This document shows positions 54,752 to 64,000 of a stretch of DNA of 64,000 bases, in pieces; the stretch's first letter is position 1, and each line of letters starts with the position of its first letter. The notes beneath the pieces were generated by a model. It saw only the letters and a list, made by a program, of their open reading frames with translations, was not told where the DNA came from and searched no databases. This DNA is from Xanthomonas arboricola pv. populi (lineage in GTDB: Bacteria > Pseudomonadota > Gammaproteobacteria > Xanthomonadales > Xanthomonadaceae): positions 1 to 64,000 of the forward strand of contig NZ_MDEB01000004.1 of NCBI RefSeq assembly GCF_002939945.1. Reading direction: 5' to 3'. The translations under genes were made by a program, and so were the position numbers.

Positions 54752-57265
54752 ATGAGCGCCCGCACCCACGCACGCAAGGATGCGTCGTCGGAAGCGATCC
54801 AGGCACCACGCTTGCGTACCTTGTTGTTGACCGACCTGTGCGATTCGACCGCGCTGGTCGAACGCATCGGTGACAACGCCGCCGCCGCGCTGTTTCGCGA
54901 GCACGATCGGCTGGTCGTCAAACTGCAGCAGCAGTGGCGCGGCCGGCTGATCGACCGCTCGGATGGATTGCTGCTGCTGTTCGATCGCCCCATCGACGGT
55001 CTGGGCTTTGCGCTGGATTACGCACGCGGCCTCAAGGCGATGGGCGATGCCCGCGCGCTGACGCTGCGCGCGCGCCAGGGCCTGCACGTCGGCGAAGTGC
55101 TGACCTGGCGCAACAGCGACGAAGCTGTGAGCATCGGTGCCAAACCGCTGGAAGTCGAAGGCCTGGCCAAGCCCACCGCCGCACGCCTGATGTCGATGGC
55201 GCGGCCCGGGCAGATCCTGTTGTCGGCGGTGGCCGAGTCATTGACCCACCGCGCCGCACGTGAACTGGGCGACCGCGGCGAACGCATCCTGTGGAAATCC
55301 CACGGCCGCTGGCGCTTCAAGGGCGTGCCTACGCCGATGGAGATCTATGAGGTTGGTGAAGTCGGCCTGACACCGTTGCGCACGCCGAAGCATTCGCCGA
55401 AGGCATGGCGGGATATTCCGCTGTGGCGGCGGCCGGCGGCATTAGTCGCAGAGTTAGGGGTGGTCCTCGGAATCAGTCTTGCTGTCTGGCTGTTTGCACG
55501 CCCACAGCCGGCGCTTGCGTTCGCCGAGCGGGACTGGGTAGTTGTGGGAACAGTACGTAACCTTACCGACGACGTCATGCTGGAAAGTTCGCTGGATCAG
55601 GCTTTTCGGATCAGTCTGGAGCAGTCGCGCTACGTCAATGTGCTGAGTGAGGATAGAACGCTCAAGCTGCTGGCGCTGATGCGTAAGGATCCTTACAAGG
55701 AGCCTTTGGATCGCATAAACGCCTCAGACGTCGCGCTTCGGAGTGGCGCACGTGCGGTGTTGCTTCCTTCGGTTGGTTACGTTGGTGGACGCACGCGTTT
55801 TGTTGTGGAAGTCGTCGACCCGAAGACACAGCAGACAGTAGCAGTAAGCACTGCTTTCGGTTCCAATCCTTCTATTCTTGCTGCTGTTGACAAGGTTACC
55901 GGCGAATTAAGAAGCCAGCTCGGCGAAAACCGAGAGAGCATCCGCAACAATAGTCCTGCTTTGCCGGATGTAACGACCTCCAGTCTGGATGCACTGCGTG
56001 CGTATGCGCTTGGGCAAAAGCGTTATGCAGAGGGGAAATATGCCGCCTCACTGGATTTCTTCCAGAAAGCAGTAGAGATAGATCCTCACTTCGCATTGGC
56101 TTGGCTGGGGCAAGTGCGTGCTCACTTTGCCAATGTCGATTACAGAAAAGCGACCGAGACGCTGAGGGTCGCTGAAAGATTGAAATCCAGGCTTCCACCG
56201 CGTGAGGCTCTTTACGTCAAGAGTTGGGGTGTACAGATTCTTGACCCGGCGCAGGCAGCCGATTCCTGGGTTCAGATGGCAGAGCTGTATCCAGACTATG
56301 CTCCTGCTCAAGCCAATGCAGCGATGGATCTATTTGTTGCAAACCGGTTTACTGAAGCATTGCCTCATGCGCGTATGTCGACGCAGAGCAAGTACGATCT
56401 CTCCAGCATATCGTTCGATATGCATGGACGCATCCTGCTTGCTCTGGGGCAATACGATCAGGCCGATCACGCAGTGGCGCAAGCAGTGAACGCGGGTTGG
56501 AATGGCGCGCTGCTCCGCCAGGCCGCCGTAGCCGCCGCCAAACATGATTTTTCTAGTGCACGCATGGCGCTTGCAAAAGTGGAGACAACCAACTTTCATG
56601 CCGGCATCACCCGGGCGACTGTCGCTCTGGACGAGGGTGATCTGCGTGGCGCAATTGCGCACGCCCAAGCCGGCGTGAACGCAGGCCTGACCAAGCAAGG
56701 GACGGACCGCATCAATTACTACGTTCCACTGGCGACTGCATTGTTGGTGTCGGAGCAGCGCGTTAAAGCTGTAGAGGTAGCCAAAGAAGGTGCACAGCTA
56801 GCGCTGCACGACGTAAGCAAGAACGTACCAATCGATATCATCGACAATCTGTCCACTGCTCTGGCCGCAGCGTTGGTGATGGTGCGCGCGGGAGACACAT
56901 CGAGCGCGGCGAAGGTTCGGGAACAGGTCCGAACAGCGCCGCTGGCCTATGCCAACCGCTTGATCATCGAACTGGGCGCAGTAGTGGATGCCGAAATTCT
57001 GCTGGCCAATCAGAGACCGGACGACGCATTTCGCTCGCTCACGCCCTATCTGGATTCGGCATCGCGCTTCCAGACACGGGCGACCGCAATGCGCGCTGCG
57101 CGACTAGCGCAGCGTCATGGAGATGCGCGCATCCAAAATGACTGGATGCGGCAGCGCCGGGGCCTGGCCTACGCGGAAATCGAGTGTGGATACTGCTTGC
57201 AGTCGCTCAACGTAGTGGATCTGAAAGCTGCGGAAGCCTCCTGGATCGCGGAGGCACAGGGCTGA
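54752..57265 (+). CDS. Putative peptide-modification-system cyclase: class III cyclase domain, membrane helix, TPR
   Basis: 837 residues. Residues ~20-200 form a class III nucleotide-cyclase-like domain: LLLTDLCDSTALVERIGD supplies the first metal Asp and RSDGLLLLF the second. The ARLMSMARPGQILLS block keeps the Arg, but the Asn usual three residues before it is not seen. One membrane helix lies near residues 228-248. A periplasmic portion follows with a TolB-like segment (VGTVRNLTDDVMLESSL) and TPR-like units from ~420. This matches the family annotated as putative peptide modification system cyclase that accompanies NHLP-type peptides and a SagB-like dehydrogenase in xanthomonads; both neighbours are present here. 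Confidence 0.85.
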   Translation: MSARTHARKDASSEAIQAPRLRTLLLTDLCDSTALVERIGDNAAAALFREHDRLVVKLQQQWRGRLIDRSDGLLLLFDRPIDGLGFALDYARGLKAMGDARALTLRARQGLHVGEVLTWRNSDEAVSIGAKPLEVEGLAKPTAARLMSMARPGQILLSAVAESLTHRAARELGDRGERILWKSHGRWRFKGVPTPMEIYEVGEVGLTPLRTPKHSPKAWRDIPLWRRPAALVAELGVVLGISLAVWLFARPQPALAFAERDWVVVGTVRNLTDDVMLESSLDQAFRISLEQSRYVNVLSEDRTLKLLALMRKDPYKEPLDRINASDVALRSGARAVLLPSVGYVGGRTRFVVEVVDPKTQQTVAVSTAFGSNPSILAAVDKVTGELRSQLGENRESIRNNSPALPDVTTSSLDALRAYALGQKRYAEGKYAASLDFFQKAVEIDPHFALAWLGQVRAHFANVDYRKATETLRVAERLKSRLPPREALYVKSWGVQILDPAQAADSWVQMAELYPDYAPAQANAAMDLFVANRFTEALPHARMSTQSKYDLSSISFDMHGRILLALGQYDQADHAVAQAVNAGWNGALLRQAAVAAAKHDFSSARMALAKVETTNFHAGITRATVALDEGDLRGAIAHAQAGVNAGLTKQGTDRINYYVPLATALLVSEQRVKAVEVAKEGAQLALHDVSKNVPIDIIDNLSTALAAALVMVRAGDTSSAAKVREQVRTAPLAYANRLIIELGAVVDAEILLANQRPDDAFRSLTPYLDSASRFQTRATAMRAARLAQRHGDARIQNDWMRQRRGLAYAEIECGYCLQSLNVVDLKAAEASWIAEAQG

Positions 57266-57295
57266 CCCTGCTACTTGTGTCGCAAATCCATCGAA

Positions 57296-57601
57296 TTATT
57301 TGAGAGTTCTATCGCCGTCATAGCCAGCATCCAGCTGGGGAACGATATGGGATGTTCCTGACGTAAGCATGGTGTTGATTTGCGCACGGGCACTCGCGAT
57401 CACATCCTTGTCGGCAAGCTGGATGCTGCTTGCGCAATCGCGCACAAAGGCCTCAAGGTCGTCTTCAGGTGCGGCGGTGTGCCCGACCTGCTGTAATGCT
57501 GTCATCGTGTTTGAGACGAATAACGCGCGAAAGGCGTCGTCCGTGGACAGCAGGTCGATCAATTTGCTTGCAACTGCAGGATCAAGCTTCAGCGTTGGCA
57601 T
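57296..57601 (-). CDS. NHLP-related RiPP precursor (putative modified peptide)
   Basis: 101 residues from ATG 57601; a TTG at 57616 would add five. The first ~60 residues resemble nitrile-hydratase-type leader peptides: KLIDLLSTDDAFRALFVSN then TMTALQQVG, with the DDAFR-x-x-F motif. The last ~30 residues (from INTMLTSGTSHIV to the C-terminal DGDRTLK) would be the core, with Ser, Thr, His, Tyr and Asp but no Cys; the only Cys is in the leader-like part (VRDCASS). It is encoded opposite to the flanking cyclase and dehydrogenase genes, 31 bases from the cyclase stop. Confidence 0.82.
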   Translation of the reverse strand: MPTLKLDPAVASKLIDLLSTDDAFRALFVSNTMTALQQVGHTAAPEDDLEAFVRDCASSIQLADKDVIASARAQINTMLTSGTSHIVPQLDAGYDGDRTLK

Positions 57602-57759
57602 CTTTGAATTATTCAAGTGGGTGAAGTATCACTTAGCGGCGCTAGCGTTGTCGGCTTGAGGGCTGTCGTGCAACGGACTCAAGTTTGGGCAGCTGGGAGA
57701 CGCTATAGCTACCTCAGGTACACCTGCGTAAGGTGCACTTCATTTCGCTGGAGAAGCTG

Positions 57760-58944
57760 ATGCGGATCAGACGTTGTGCAGTTGTCATGCTGGAGCCACG
57801 GGAAACCGTGTTCTATACGTTGGACAGTCTTTTGCAGGGCGGCAATGGGCTACAGCATGTCATGGAGTGGTTTGCGCTGGCACCCCATCTCGATGCACCA
57901 GTGGCAGTGACGCAAGATCAGCGCCAGTTATTGGGTGAACTCAGCCCTTCGCATTGGACGGACCGATCACATTTCGAGCAGGAAGCATTGGAGGGGTTGA
58001 TTGACCAAGGTCTGGTGCTGGATGAGCGAGCACCAGACGCGTCCTTTGCCCAAAACGATGAGCGCCTCAGGGCATCGCATTGGCATCCGCTCGCAGCCGT
58101 GCTGCATGCTTTTACGCGTTGGGATGGTGTGGATGCGGTCAAGAACACACGGGACTCTGGAACCGAAACGGCTGTAGCAATGCGTCGGGTCCTCGGCCCC
58201 GCACCTGCGGAGGTGCAGAGGACCGTTGATAACGACGCATTGATCGACTTGCCATCGGTGCCCCGGAACGACTTCGACGATTTACTGGGGCGCCGGGTCA
58301 CATGCCGTAACTTTGACCGGAACAAAGCAGTTCCCTTTCAGATGTTTTCCCACATGCTGCAGAGGGTTTTTGCCGCACAGGCGCAGGTAAAGGTCGGCGA
58401 CGATCTGGTCTTCTTGAAAAAAAACGTCCCGTCCGGCGGCGGCCTGCATCCGATCGAGGCTTACATCCTGGTCAGGTGTGTGGAAGGGTTGCCGGCAGGC
58501 GTTTATCACTATCGTGCAGATGTTCACGCACTCGAGCTTGTGGCAGGGGTTGAATGCTCGGATGATTTCGTCATGCAGGCTGTCGGGCAGCAGCAGTGGT
58601 TTGCAGATGCGCATGTACTGATTGCGCTGGTTCCGCGTTTCGATAGAACTTTCTGGAAATACCGGCAACACGCCAAAGGTTATCGTGTGGTCGCATTGGA
58701 GGCCGGTCACCTCTCGCAGACACTCTACCTTGCGGCTACCGATCTTGGCCTGGGTGCATTCATCACCGGCGCCGTCAACGAGAAACATCTTGAACGTTCA
58801 TTGGGACTGGACCCGATATCGCAAGGTGTTTTAGCTGTCTGTGGCTTTGGTTGGCGCGCACAAACCATGGTCACTACAGAGCTGGATCCGGTTGGTGCGA
58901 TCTGGACTGGAGCAAGCGATTCCGATCAACTCAATCAGCAATAG
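57760..58944 (+). CDS. Putative peptide-maturation dehydrogenase (SagB-like nitroreductase family)
   Basis: 394 residues from ATG 57760, chosen because GGAG lies six bases upstream; GTG 57733 has no spaced ribosome-binding site. An N-terminal winged-helix-like part leads to an FMN nitroreductase domain from ~residue 175: LLGRRVTCRNFDRNKAVPF, the SGGGLHPIEAYILVR signature of SagB enzymes, and ALEAGHLSQTLYLAATDLGL. SagB enzymes oxidise azolines to azoles in linear azol(in)e peptides; here no YcaO cyclodehydratase is nearby, so the substrate bond is unknown. It reads divergently from the precursor gene and presumably acts on it. Confidence 0.88.
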   Translation: MRIRRCAVVMLEPRETVFYTLDSLLQGGNGLQHVMEWFALAPHLDAPVAVTQDQRQLLGELSPSHWTDRSHFEQEALEGLIDQGLVLDERAPDASFAQNDERLRASHWHPLAAVLHAFTRWDGVDAVKNTRDSGTETAVAMRRVLGPAPAEVQRTVDNDALIDLPSVPRNDFDDLLGRRVTCRNFDRNKAVPFQMFSHMLQRVFAAQAQVKVGDDLVFLKKNVPSGGGLHPIEAYILVRCVEGLPAGVYHYRADVHALELVAGVECSDDFVMQAVGQQQWFADAHVLIALVPRFDRTFWKYRQHAKGYRVVALEAGHLSQTLYLAATDLGLGAFITGAVNEKHLERSLGLDPISQGVLAVCGFGWRAQTMVTTELDPVGAIWTGASDSDQLNQQ

Positions 58945-59102
58945 CTCCGTGTAGGAACACGCATGCTATTGAACTAGCCATCTTATTTTGATTGAAGAGC
59001 CTTCAAGTCAAAGACCGACGGCCAAGCTGCCGGTCCGACAAAAGGTGCAGATGCCAATGCGACGCCAACGCGTCCTTGGCGGATGGCGCCACGACTGCAG
59101 CT

Positions 59103-61189
59103 TTACCGCCGAATCGCCTGCGTATGCGTCTTCAATGCATCGCTCAGACCGTTCACCTTGTCGGTGCCTTCCGGCACGGTGATGCTGGAGCCGGCCAGGT
59201 TGTTGCCGATCGGTTGCACGCGGCCACCCAGGTATTGGCTCAGGAAACCCTCGGTCACCGCGTTGAAGGCCTTGCTGTTTTCCGGGCGGCGGAAGCCGTG
59301 GCCTTCGTCCGGGAACAGCACGTAGGTGACCGGAATGTTCTTGGCGGTCATCGCGTTGACGATCTGGTCGCTCTCGGCCTGTTTGACGCGCGGGTCGTTG
59401 GCGCCCTGGCCGATCAGCAGCGGCTTGCTGATCTTGTCGACATGGCTGAGCGGGGAGCGCTCGGTCAGCCACTGCTTGCCGGCCTCGGTGACCGGGTCGC
59501 CCATGCGTCTGGTCAGCTGCTTATAGAAGCTGGCCCAGTAAGGCGGCACGGTGCCGAGCAAGGTGTTGAGGTTGGCCGGGCCGACGATTTCCACGCCGCA
59601 CTTGAATGCGTCCGGAGTAAAGGTCAGGCCGACCAGCGTGGCGTAGCCGCCGTAGCTGCCGCCCATGATCGCCACGTCCTCGGGCCTGGTCACTCCTTGC
59701 TTGACCGCCCATTGCACCGCGTCGAGCAGGTCGTCGTGCATCTTGGCGGCCCACTCGCCGTTGCCGGCGTTGGTGAAGGCCTTGCCGAAGCCAGTGGAGC
59801 CGCGGAAGTTCACCGCCAGCACCGCATAGCCGCGATTGGCCAGCCATTGCTCATACGGCCCGTAGCCGTAGCTGTCGCGCGCCCACGGGCCGCCATGCAC
59901 GAACAGCACCAGCGGCACCGGCTTGTCGGCCTTGCCGTCGTGATTGGCGTCGGCCTCGGCGGGCAGGGTGAGATAGCTGACCAGCTTGAGGCCGTCGCGC
60001 GCGGTCAGTTCCTGCGGCCCCATTGGGACCAGCGGTTTGCCGTCTAGCGCGGGGCGGGCGGAGAACAATTTGGTCAGCTTGCCGCCGTCTGCACGGTCGT
60101 AGCGGTAGTAGGCCAGCGGTGTCTCTGCCGCCGAATACCTCACGATCCAGATGCGATCGCGAGCGTGCGTGCGGCAACGCTGGTATCGCCGCTGCCGAGC
60201 GACTTGAGCTTGTGCAGGTCGGCGGCAATGCCGTTGTCCAGTGCCTTCCATTCCTCGCGCAGATAGTCGGTGGACACGGCCTGCACCACGCCGGTCCTGG
60301 GGTCGTTCAAGGTGGCGCCGACATCGGTGCGCGGGTTTTCGAACAGCAGCGTGCGCGCATTGCTGGCGGTGTCGATGGCATAAAGCGCCGCGGTGTCGCG
60401 ATTGCGCGAATCCTGCATGTACAGCGTCTTGCCGCCGTCGGTCAGTCTGTCGGGCGAGGTGTTGCTGACATCCTCGAACGGGATGCGGTCCACGCTCTTC
60501 CAGCGATTGCCGTCCGGCACCAGCAGCTCTTTGCCCGCATCGTCGGTGGCGCGCGTGGCGTAGCGCAGCTGGTAGTTGCCGTCGAGCAGGTAGGAATCCA
60601 GGCTGTCGGTGTTCCGCTGCACCAGACTGCGCTTGCCCGAGGCCAGGTCTACCCGATACAGGTCATGCCATTTGGGATCGCGGTCGTTCATGCCGACCAT
60701 GATCGATTCGGGGTGCTGCGCGCTGACGCGATACACCTCGGCGTTGGTCTTCTTGAACAGGATGAGGTCCTTGCTGCTGCCCTCGGTCAGATTCACCGAG
60801 AACAGATGGAAATCTTCGTCGCCGCCGTTGTCGCGCAGGTACAGCAGCGTGTTGGGTTGATAGGTCCAGAAATAAGTGCGGATGCCACGTGCGGTGTCCT
60901 TGGTGATCGCGCGCGCCTTATCCGGCGCATCCACCGGGGCGACCCAGACATTGAGCACGCCCTCCAGCGGCGCGACCCGGCTGAGGTATTTGCCGTCCGG
61001 GCTGATGCTCACGTTCGCCCGTTCCGGGTTGCCGAACAGCGCATCGCGGGTGATCAGTTCGGGTGGTGCCGCGGGTGCTTGCGCAGCGGCCGGGGCCGGC
61101 ATGGCGGCCTTGTCGGTGGTGGGCGTGGCGTTATCGCTGCAGGCAGACAGCGCGAGCAGCATGCTGGAAACAAGAAGCAGGCGTTGCAT
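59103..61189 (-). pseudogene. S9-family peptidase (prolyl oligopeptidase-like), frameshifted
   Basis: Two overlapping frames make up one gene. The first (61189 down to 60140) starts with a lipoprotein leader (MQRLLLVSSMLLALSAC) and a beta-propeller with SISPDGKYLSRVAPLEG. The second (down to 59103) has the hydrolase domain: LVLFVHGGPWARDSYGYGP, nucleophile elbow MGGSYGGYATLVG, Asp in GQGANDPRV and His in PDEGHGFRRPEN. The change of frame lies near 60140-60175, where the first frame stops after TLAIASGS and the second continues with DRIWIVRYSAAE. A one-base loss fits. It is either a recent pseudogene or a sequencing error. Confidence 0.85.
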
Positions 61190-61291
61190 GGACGTCTCCG
61201 GTCTGGGGCGCGGCCACTCCAGCCGCTTTCTCCACGCTAGAACCAAGGCCCGTTCCTGCGGACGTGCCGTTGGTCGCGCCGCGAGATGCCG

Positions 61292-63316
61292 CTACGCAGA
61301 CGCGGACACGAATTCCACCAGCGCGACACCCTCGGCGACCAGCTCACCTTCGGCCACCAGATACGCCGCTACCGTGCCGTCGCCGGGCGCGTGCAAGGTG
61401 TGCTCCATCTTCATCGCTTCGAGCACCACCAGGGCCTGCCCGCGGGTGACGGACTGCCCCACCCGGGCGACCAGCGACACGATGCGGCCCGGCATCGGTG
61501 CGGTCAGGCCGCCGGCGTCGTGCGCGGGCTGATCGGCTTCGAGCAGCGCATCATGGTGGCGGAATGTCGCCCGCTGCGTGGCATCGCGCAATGTCAGCGT
61601 GTTGCCGTCGCGCAGGGCCTGCATCCGCCATTGCCGGCCATCCATTTCCACGCGCAGTGCGTCGTCCTGCAGGTGGCAGCGCAGCGTGTGAGTGTCTCCC
61701 GCAGTCGTGACCTGCCAGCCATCGCCAAGCGGGCGCACGCCGAACTGGCGTCGCTCGCCTGCGGTCTCCAGCGTCATGGCGTGCGGCGCATGCGCGCCGA
61801 TGCGCCAACCATCGGTGTGCTGCCATGGCGAAAACGGGTCGGCTGGATCGGCGGCGGCCTTCGGCAACGCTTCGGCGATTAAGGCCGCTGCCAGGCACCA
61901 CCAGGCAGTGGGCGGACTGACCGCCTCGGGAAACAGCACAGCCTGCTCGCGTTCGATCAGTGCGGTATCCAGATCGGCAGACGCAAACGACGTTGTGCCG
62001 ATCAGACGCGCAAGGAATGCGCTGTTGGTGGTGACGCCCACCGCATGGAACTGCGCCAGCGCCTGGCGCATGCGTGCCAGCGCAGCGGGGCGATCCACGT
62101 CCCATACGATCAACTTGGCAATCATCGGGTCGTAATACGGGCTGATGCTGTCACCTTGCTCCACCCCGGCATCGATACGCACATGCGCGCTGGGTGCGGG
62201 AAACTGCAGCTGCCGCAGCGTGCCGGTCGACGGCAGAAAGCCGCGTTCGGCATCTTCGGCATACAGGCGCGCTTCCAGCGCATGTCCATGGATGTGCAGT
62301 TCCTGCTGACGCAGTGGCAACGGCCCGCCTGCGGCAACACGCAATTGCCACTCGACCAGATCGGTGCCGGTGATCAACTCGGTCACCGGGTGCTCGACCT
62401 GCAGCCGGGTGTTCATTTCCATGAAATAGAAATCGCCATCCGGGCCTGCAATGAATTCCACCGTGCCGGCACCGACATAGCCCACGGCGCGGGCGGCATC
62501 CACGGCGGCCTTGCCCATCGCGGCGCGGCGCTGTCCGCTCATGCCGGGGGCGGGCGCTTCTTCCAGCACTTTCTGATGCCGGCGCTGCACCGAGCAATCG
62601 CGTTCGAACAGATAGACGACCTCGCCCTGCGTATCGCCAAAGACCTGAATCTCGATATGGCGCGGCCGCTCGACATACTTTTCCACCAGCACCTGCGCAT
62701 TGCCGAAAGCCGACTGCGCCTCGCGCTGGCAACTGGCCAAGGCTTCTTCGAACGCAGCGCCGGCATCCACCCGGCGCATGCCCTTGCCGCCGCCACCCGC
62801 ACTGGCCTTGATCAGCACTGGATAGCCGATCGCATCGGCCTGCGCACGCAGGAAGGCCGGTGCCTGTTGGTCGCCGTGGTAGCCCGGCGTCAGCGGCACG
62901 CCGGCGCGTTGCATCAGCGCCTTGGCCGCGCTCTTGTCGCCCATCGCGCGGATGGCTGCCGCCGGCGGACCGATGAACACGATACCGGCCTGCGCGCAGG
63001 CATCGGCAAACGCCGCGTTTTCCGACAGAAAGCCATAGCCGGGATGGATCGCCTGCGCGCCGCTCGCGCGTGCCGCATCCAGGATCGCATCGCCACGCAG
63101 ATAACTTTGCTGCGCCGGTGCGGCGCCGATATGGATCGCTTCATCGGCCATCCGCACATGCCGCGCATCGCGATCGGCATCCGAATACACCGCCACCGTC
63201 GCAATGCCGAGCTTGCGACAGGTGGCGATGACACGACACGCGATCTCGCCGCGATTGGCGATCAGGATCTTGTCGAAATAGTGCAGGTTTGCGGCGGCGG
63301 AGTCGCGCTGGGTCAT
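61292..63316 (-). CDS. mccA: Acyl-CoA carboxylase alpha subunit, methylcrotonyl-CoA carboxylase type
   Basis: 674 residues. Biotin carboxylase domain: ILIANRGEIACRVIATCRKL at the start, ATP-grasp loop KASAGGGGKGMRRVD, MEMNTRLQVEHPVTE. A linker BT-like domain follows, then a biotinyl domain with EAMKMEH placing the biotinylated Lys at residue 636. The single-chain BC-BCCP layout and the beta subunit directly upstream on the same strand indicate the leucine-degradation carboxylase; a geranyl-CoA carboxylase is possible. Confidence 0.9.
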   Translation of the reverse strand: MTQRDSAAANLHYFDKILIANRGEIACRVIATCRKLGIATVAVYSDADRDARHVRMADEAIHIGAAPAQQSYLRGDAILDAARASGAQAIHPGYGFLSENAAFADACAQAGIVFIGPPAAAIRAMGDKSAAKALMQRAGVPLTPGYHGDQQAPAFLRAQADAIGYPVLIKASAGGGGKGMRRVDAGAAFEEALASCQREAQSAFGNAQVLVEKYVERPRHIEIQVFGDTQGEVVYLFERDCSVQRRHQKVLEEAPAPGMSGQRRAAMGKAAVDAARAVGYVGAGTVEFIAGPDGDFYFMEMNTRLQVEHPVTELITGTDLVEWQLRVAAGGPLPLRQQELHIHGHALEARLYAEDAERGFLPSTGTLRQLQFPAPSAHVRIDAGVEQGDSISPYYDPMIAKLIVWDVDRPAALARMRQALAQFHAVGVTTNSAFLARLIGTTSFASADLDTALIEREQAVLFPEAVSPPTAWWCLAAALIAEALPKAAADPADPFSPWQHTDGWRIGAHAPHAMTLETAGERRQFGVRPLGDGWQVTTAGDTHTLRCHLQDDALRVEMDGRQWRMQALRDGNTLTLRDATQRATFRHHDALLEADQPAHDAGGLTAPMPGRIVSLVARVGQSVTRGQALVVLEAMKMEHTLHAPGDGTVAAYLVAEGELVAEGVALVEFVSASA

Positions 63317-63558
63317 GACGAAGTTCTCTGTACGCCGCGATGGTGGCGGGCACTACGATGGAAAAACGGTTGCATGGATTGCGCGACAAGTCGTGGGATG
63401 GCAGCTGACATCGCTGCGCTCCAACGCGATTGGCTGCTCGACGCAGGCAACGCACGCGCACGCATGCCATGCCCCAGACAACACGCGACACTCTGCTGGC
63501 ACCTACATGTGCTGTGCCCGACAATGAAGAGCAGCACGTGCAAACGAACATCACCACC

Positions 63559-64000
63559 TCACATCCGGAACACGCCAAAGCGTGTCGTCTCGATCGGTGC
63601 ATTCAACGCGGCCGACAGTCCCAGCCCCAGCACGCGACGGGTATCGGCCGGATCGATGATGCCGTCGTCCCACAAGCGCGCGCTGGCGTAATACGGATGC
63701 CCCTGCTGCTCGAACTGGGCACGGATCGGTGCCTTGAACGCATCTTCCTCTTCGCCCGACCATGCGCCGCCCTTGGCTTCGATGCCATCGCGGCGCACGG
63801 TGGCCAAGACGCTGGCGGCTTGTTCCCCGCCCATCACGCCGATGCGCGCATTCGGCCACATCCACAGGAAGTTCGGCGAGTACGCACGGCCGCACATGCC
63901 GTAATTGCCGGCACCGAACGAGCCGCCGATCACCACGGTGAACTTGGGCACCTTGGCACAGGCCACCGCCATCACCAGCTTGGCGCCGTCCTTGGCGATG
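63559..64000 (-). CDS. mccB: Acyl-CoA carboxylase beta subunit (carboxyltransferase), C-terminal part
   Basis: The frame is open to the window edge, so only the last ~146 residues are seen. They contain the MCC/PCC carboxyltransferase blocks [39 protein letters not shown] and the end [20 protein letters not shown] with [13 protein letters not shown]. It carries the carboxyl transfer from biotin to the acyl-CoA. It lies 242 bases before the alpha-subunit gene on the same strand, so the two form one operon. The frame is intact in the visible part. Confidence 0.92.
   Translation of the reverse strand, partial: IAKDGAKLVMAVACAKVPKFTVVIGGSFGAGNYGMCGRAYSPNFLWMWPNARIGVMGGEQAASVLATVRRDGIEAKGGAWSGEEEDAFKAPIRAQFEQQGHPYYASARLWDDGIIDPADTRRVLGLGLSAALNAPIETTRFGVFRM

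Noticed and set aside
57602..57616. TTG start for the RiPP precursor
   Set aside because: It has no ribosome-binding site, and the ATG at 57601 gives the more family-like N-terminus; it remains possible.

Overview
The window looks like chromosomal DNA of a Xanthomonas species. It is GC-rich with strong third-position G/C. It carries the Xanthomonas-type olefin cluster oleABCD, whose OleA and OleC read almost like those of X. campestris, the xanthomonad repeat protein with VQVRPSADQ units, and a xanthomonad-type RiPP locus (modified peptide, cyclase, maturation dehydrogenase). Identification is from recognised protein families only; no database was searched.

Layout. (1) 1-2604: tail of a polymorphic-toxin island: the C-terminal part of a toxin ending in a HYD1-type ADP-ribosyltransferase domain, its AT-rich immunity partner, two tiny coupled minus-strand genes and an Rhs remnant. 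(2) 3003-22610: a compact, one-direction cluster of 26 genes for a flagellar-type export machine: a TPR protein, then fliQ-fliR-flhB-flhA-flgF-flgG-flgA-flgH-flgI-flgB-flgC-fliE-fliF-fliG(short)-fliH-fliI-fliJ-fliK(like)-flgD-flgE-fliM(short)-fliN-fliO-fliP-fliA. It has all export-gate, rod, hook, P-ring and L-ring genes. It has no flagellin, hook-filament junction, cap, stator, FlgJ, FlgM or chemotaxis gene, and its FliG and FliM are strongly reduced. It reads as a filament-less, stator-less hook-basal body, probably a secretion device or a decaying secondary flagellum. (3) 22824-33722: poxB, trmL, a repeat protein, a DUF4156 lipoprotein and the ole cluster (oleA, then an inserted Fic gene, oleB, an opposite-strand ykgJ-type gene, oleC, oleD), then a DUF1328 membrane protein. 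(4) 33841-48657: housekeeping and accessory genes including a ddlA fragment with a large internal deletion, ubiJ-ubiB, a truC-like pseudouridine synthase, arfB, an asparaginase-type hydrolase, dcp, a signal peptidase I, and a divergent MBL-hydrolase/TetR pair with two matching operator palindromes. (5) 49051-53215: a LysR regulator divergent from the glyoxylate-shunt genes aceB-aceA, ending in a strong terminator and followed by a small MITE-like element. (6) 53672-58944: a cNMP-binding/GGDEF protein, a cyclase-TPR protein, an NHLP-type RiPP precursor on the opposite strand, and a SagB-like maturation dehydrogenase. This is a little-characterised peptide-modification locus. (7) 59103-64000: a frameshifted S9 peptidase and the methylcrotonyl-CoA-type carboxylase genes (alpha complete, beta cut by the window edge).

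The two regions most likely to hold an undescribed biological system are the filament-less flagellar cluster and the cyclase/NHLP-peptide/dehydrogenase locus.
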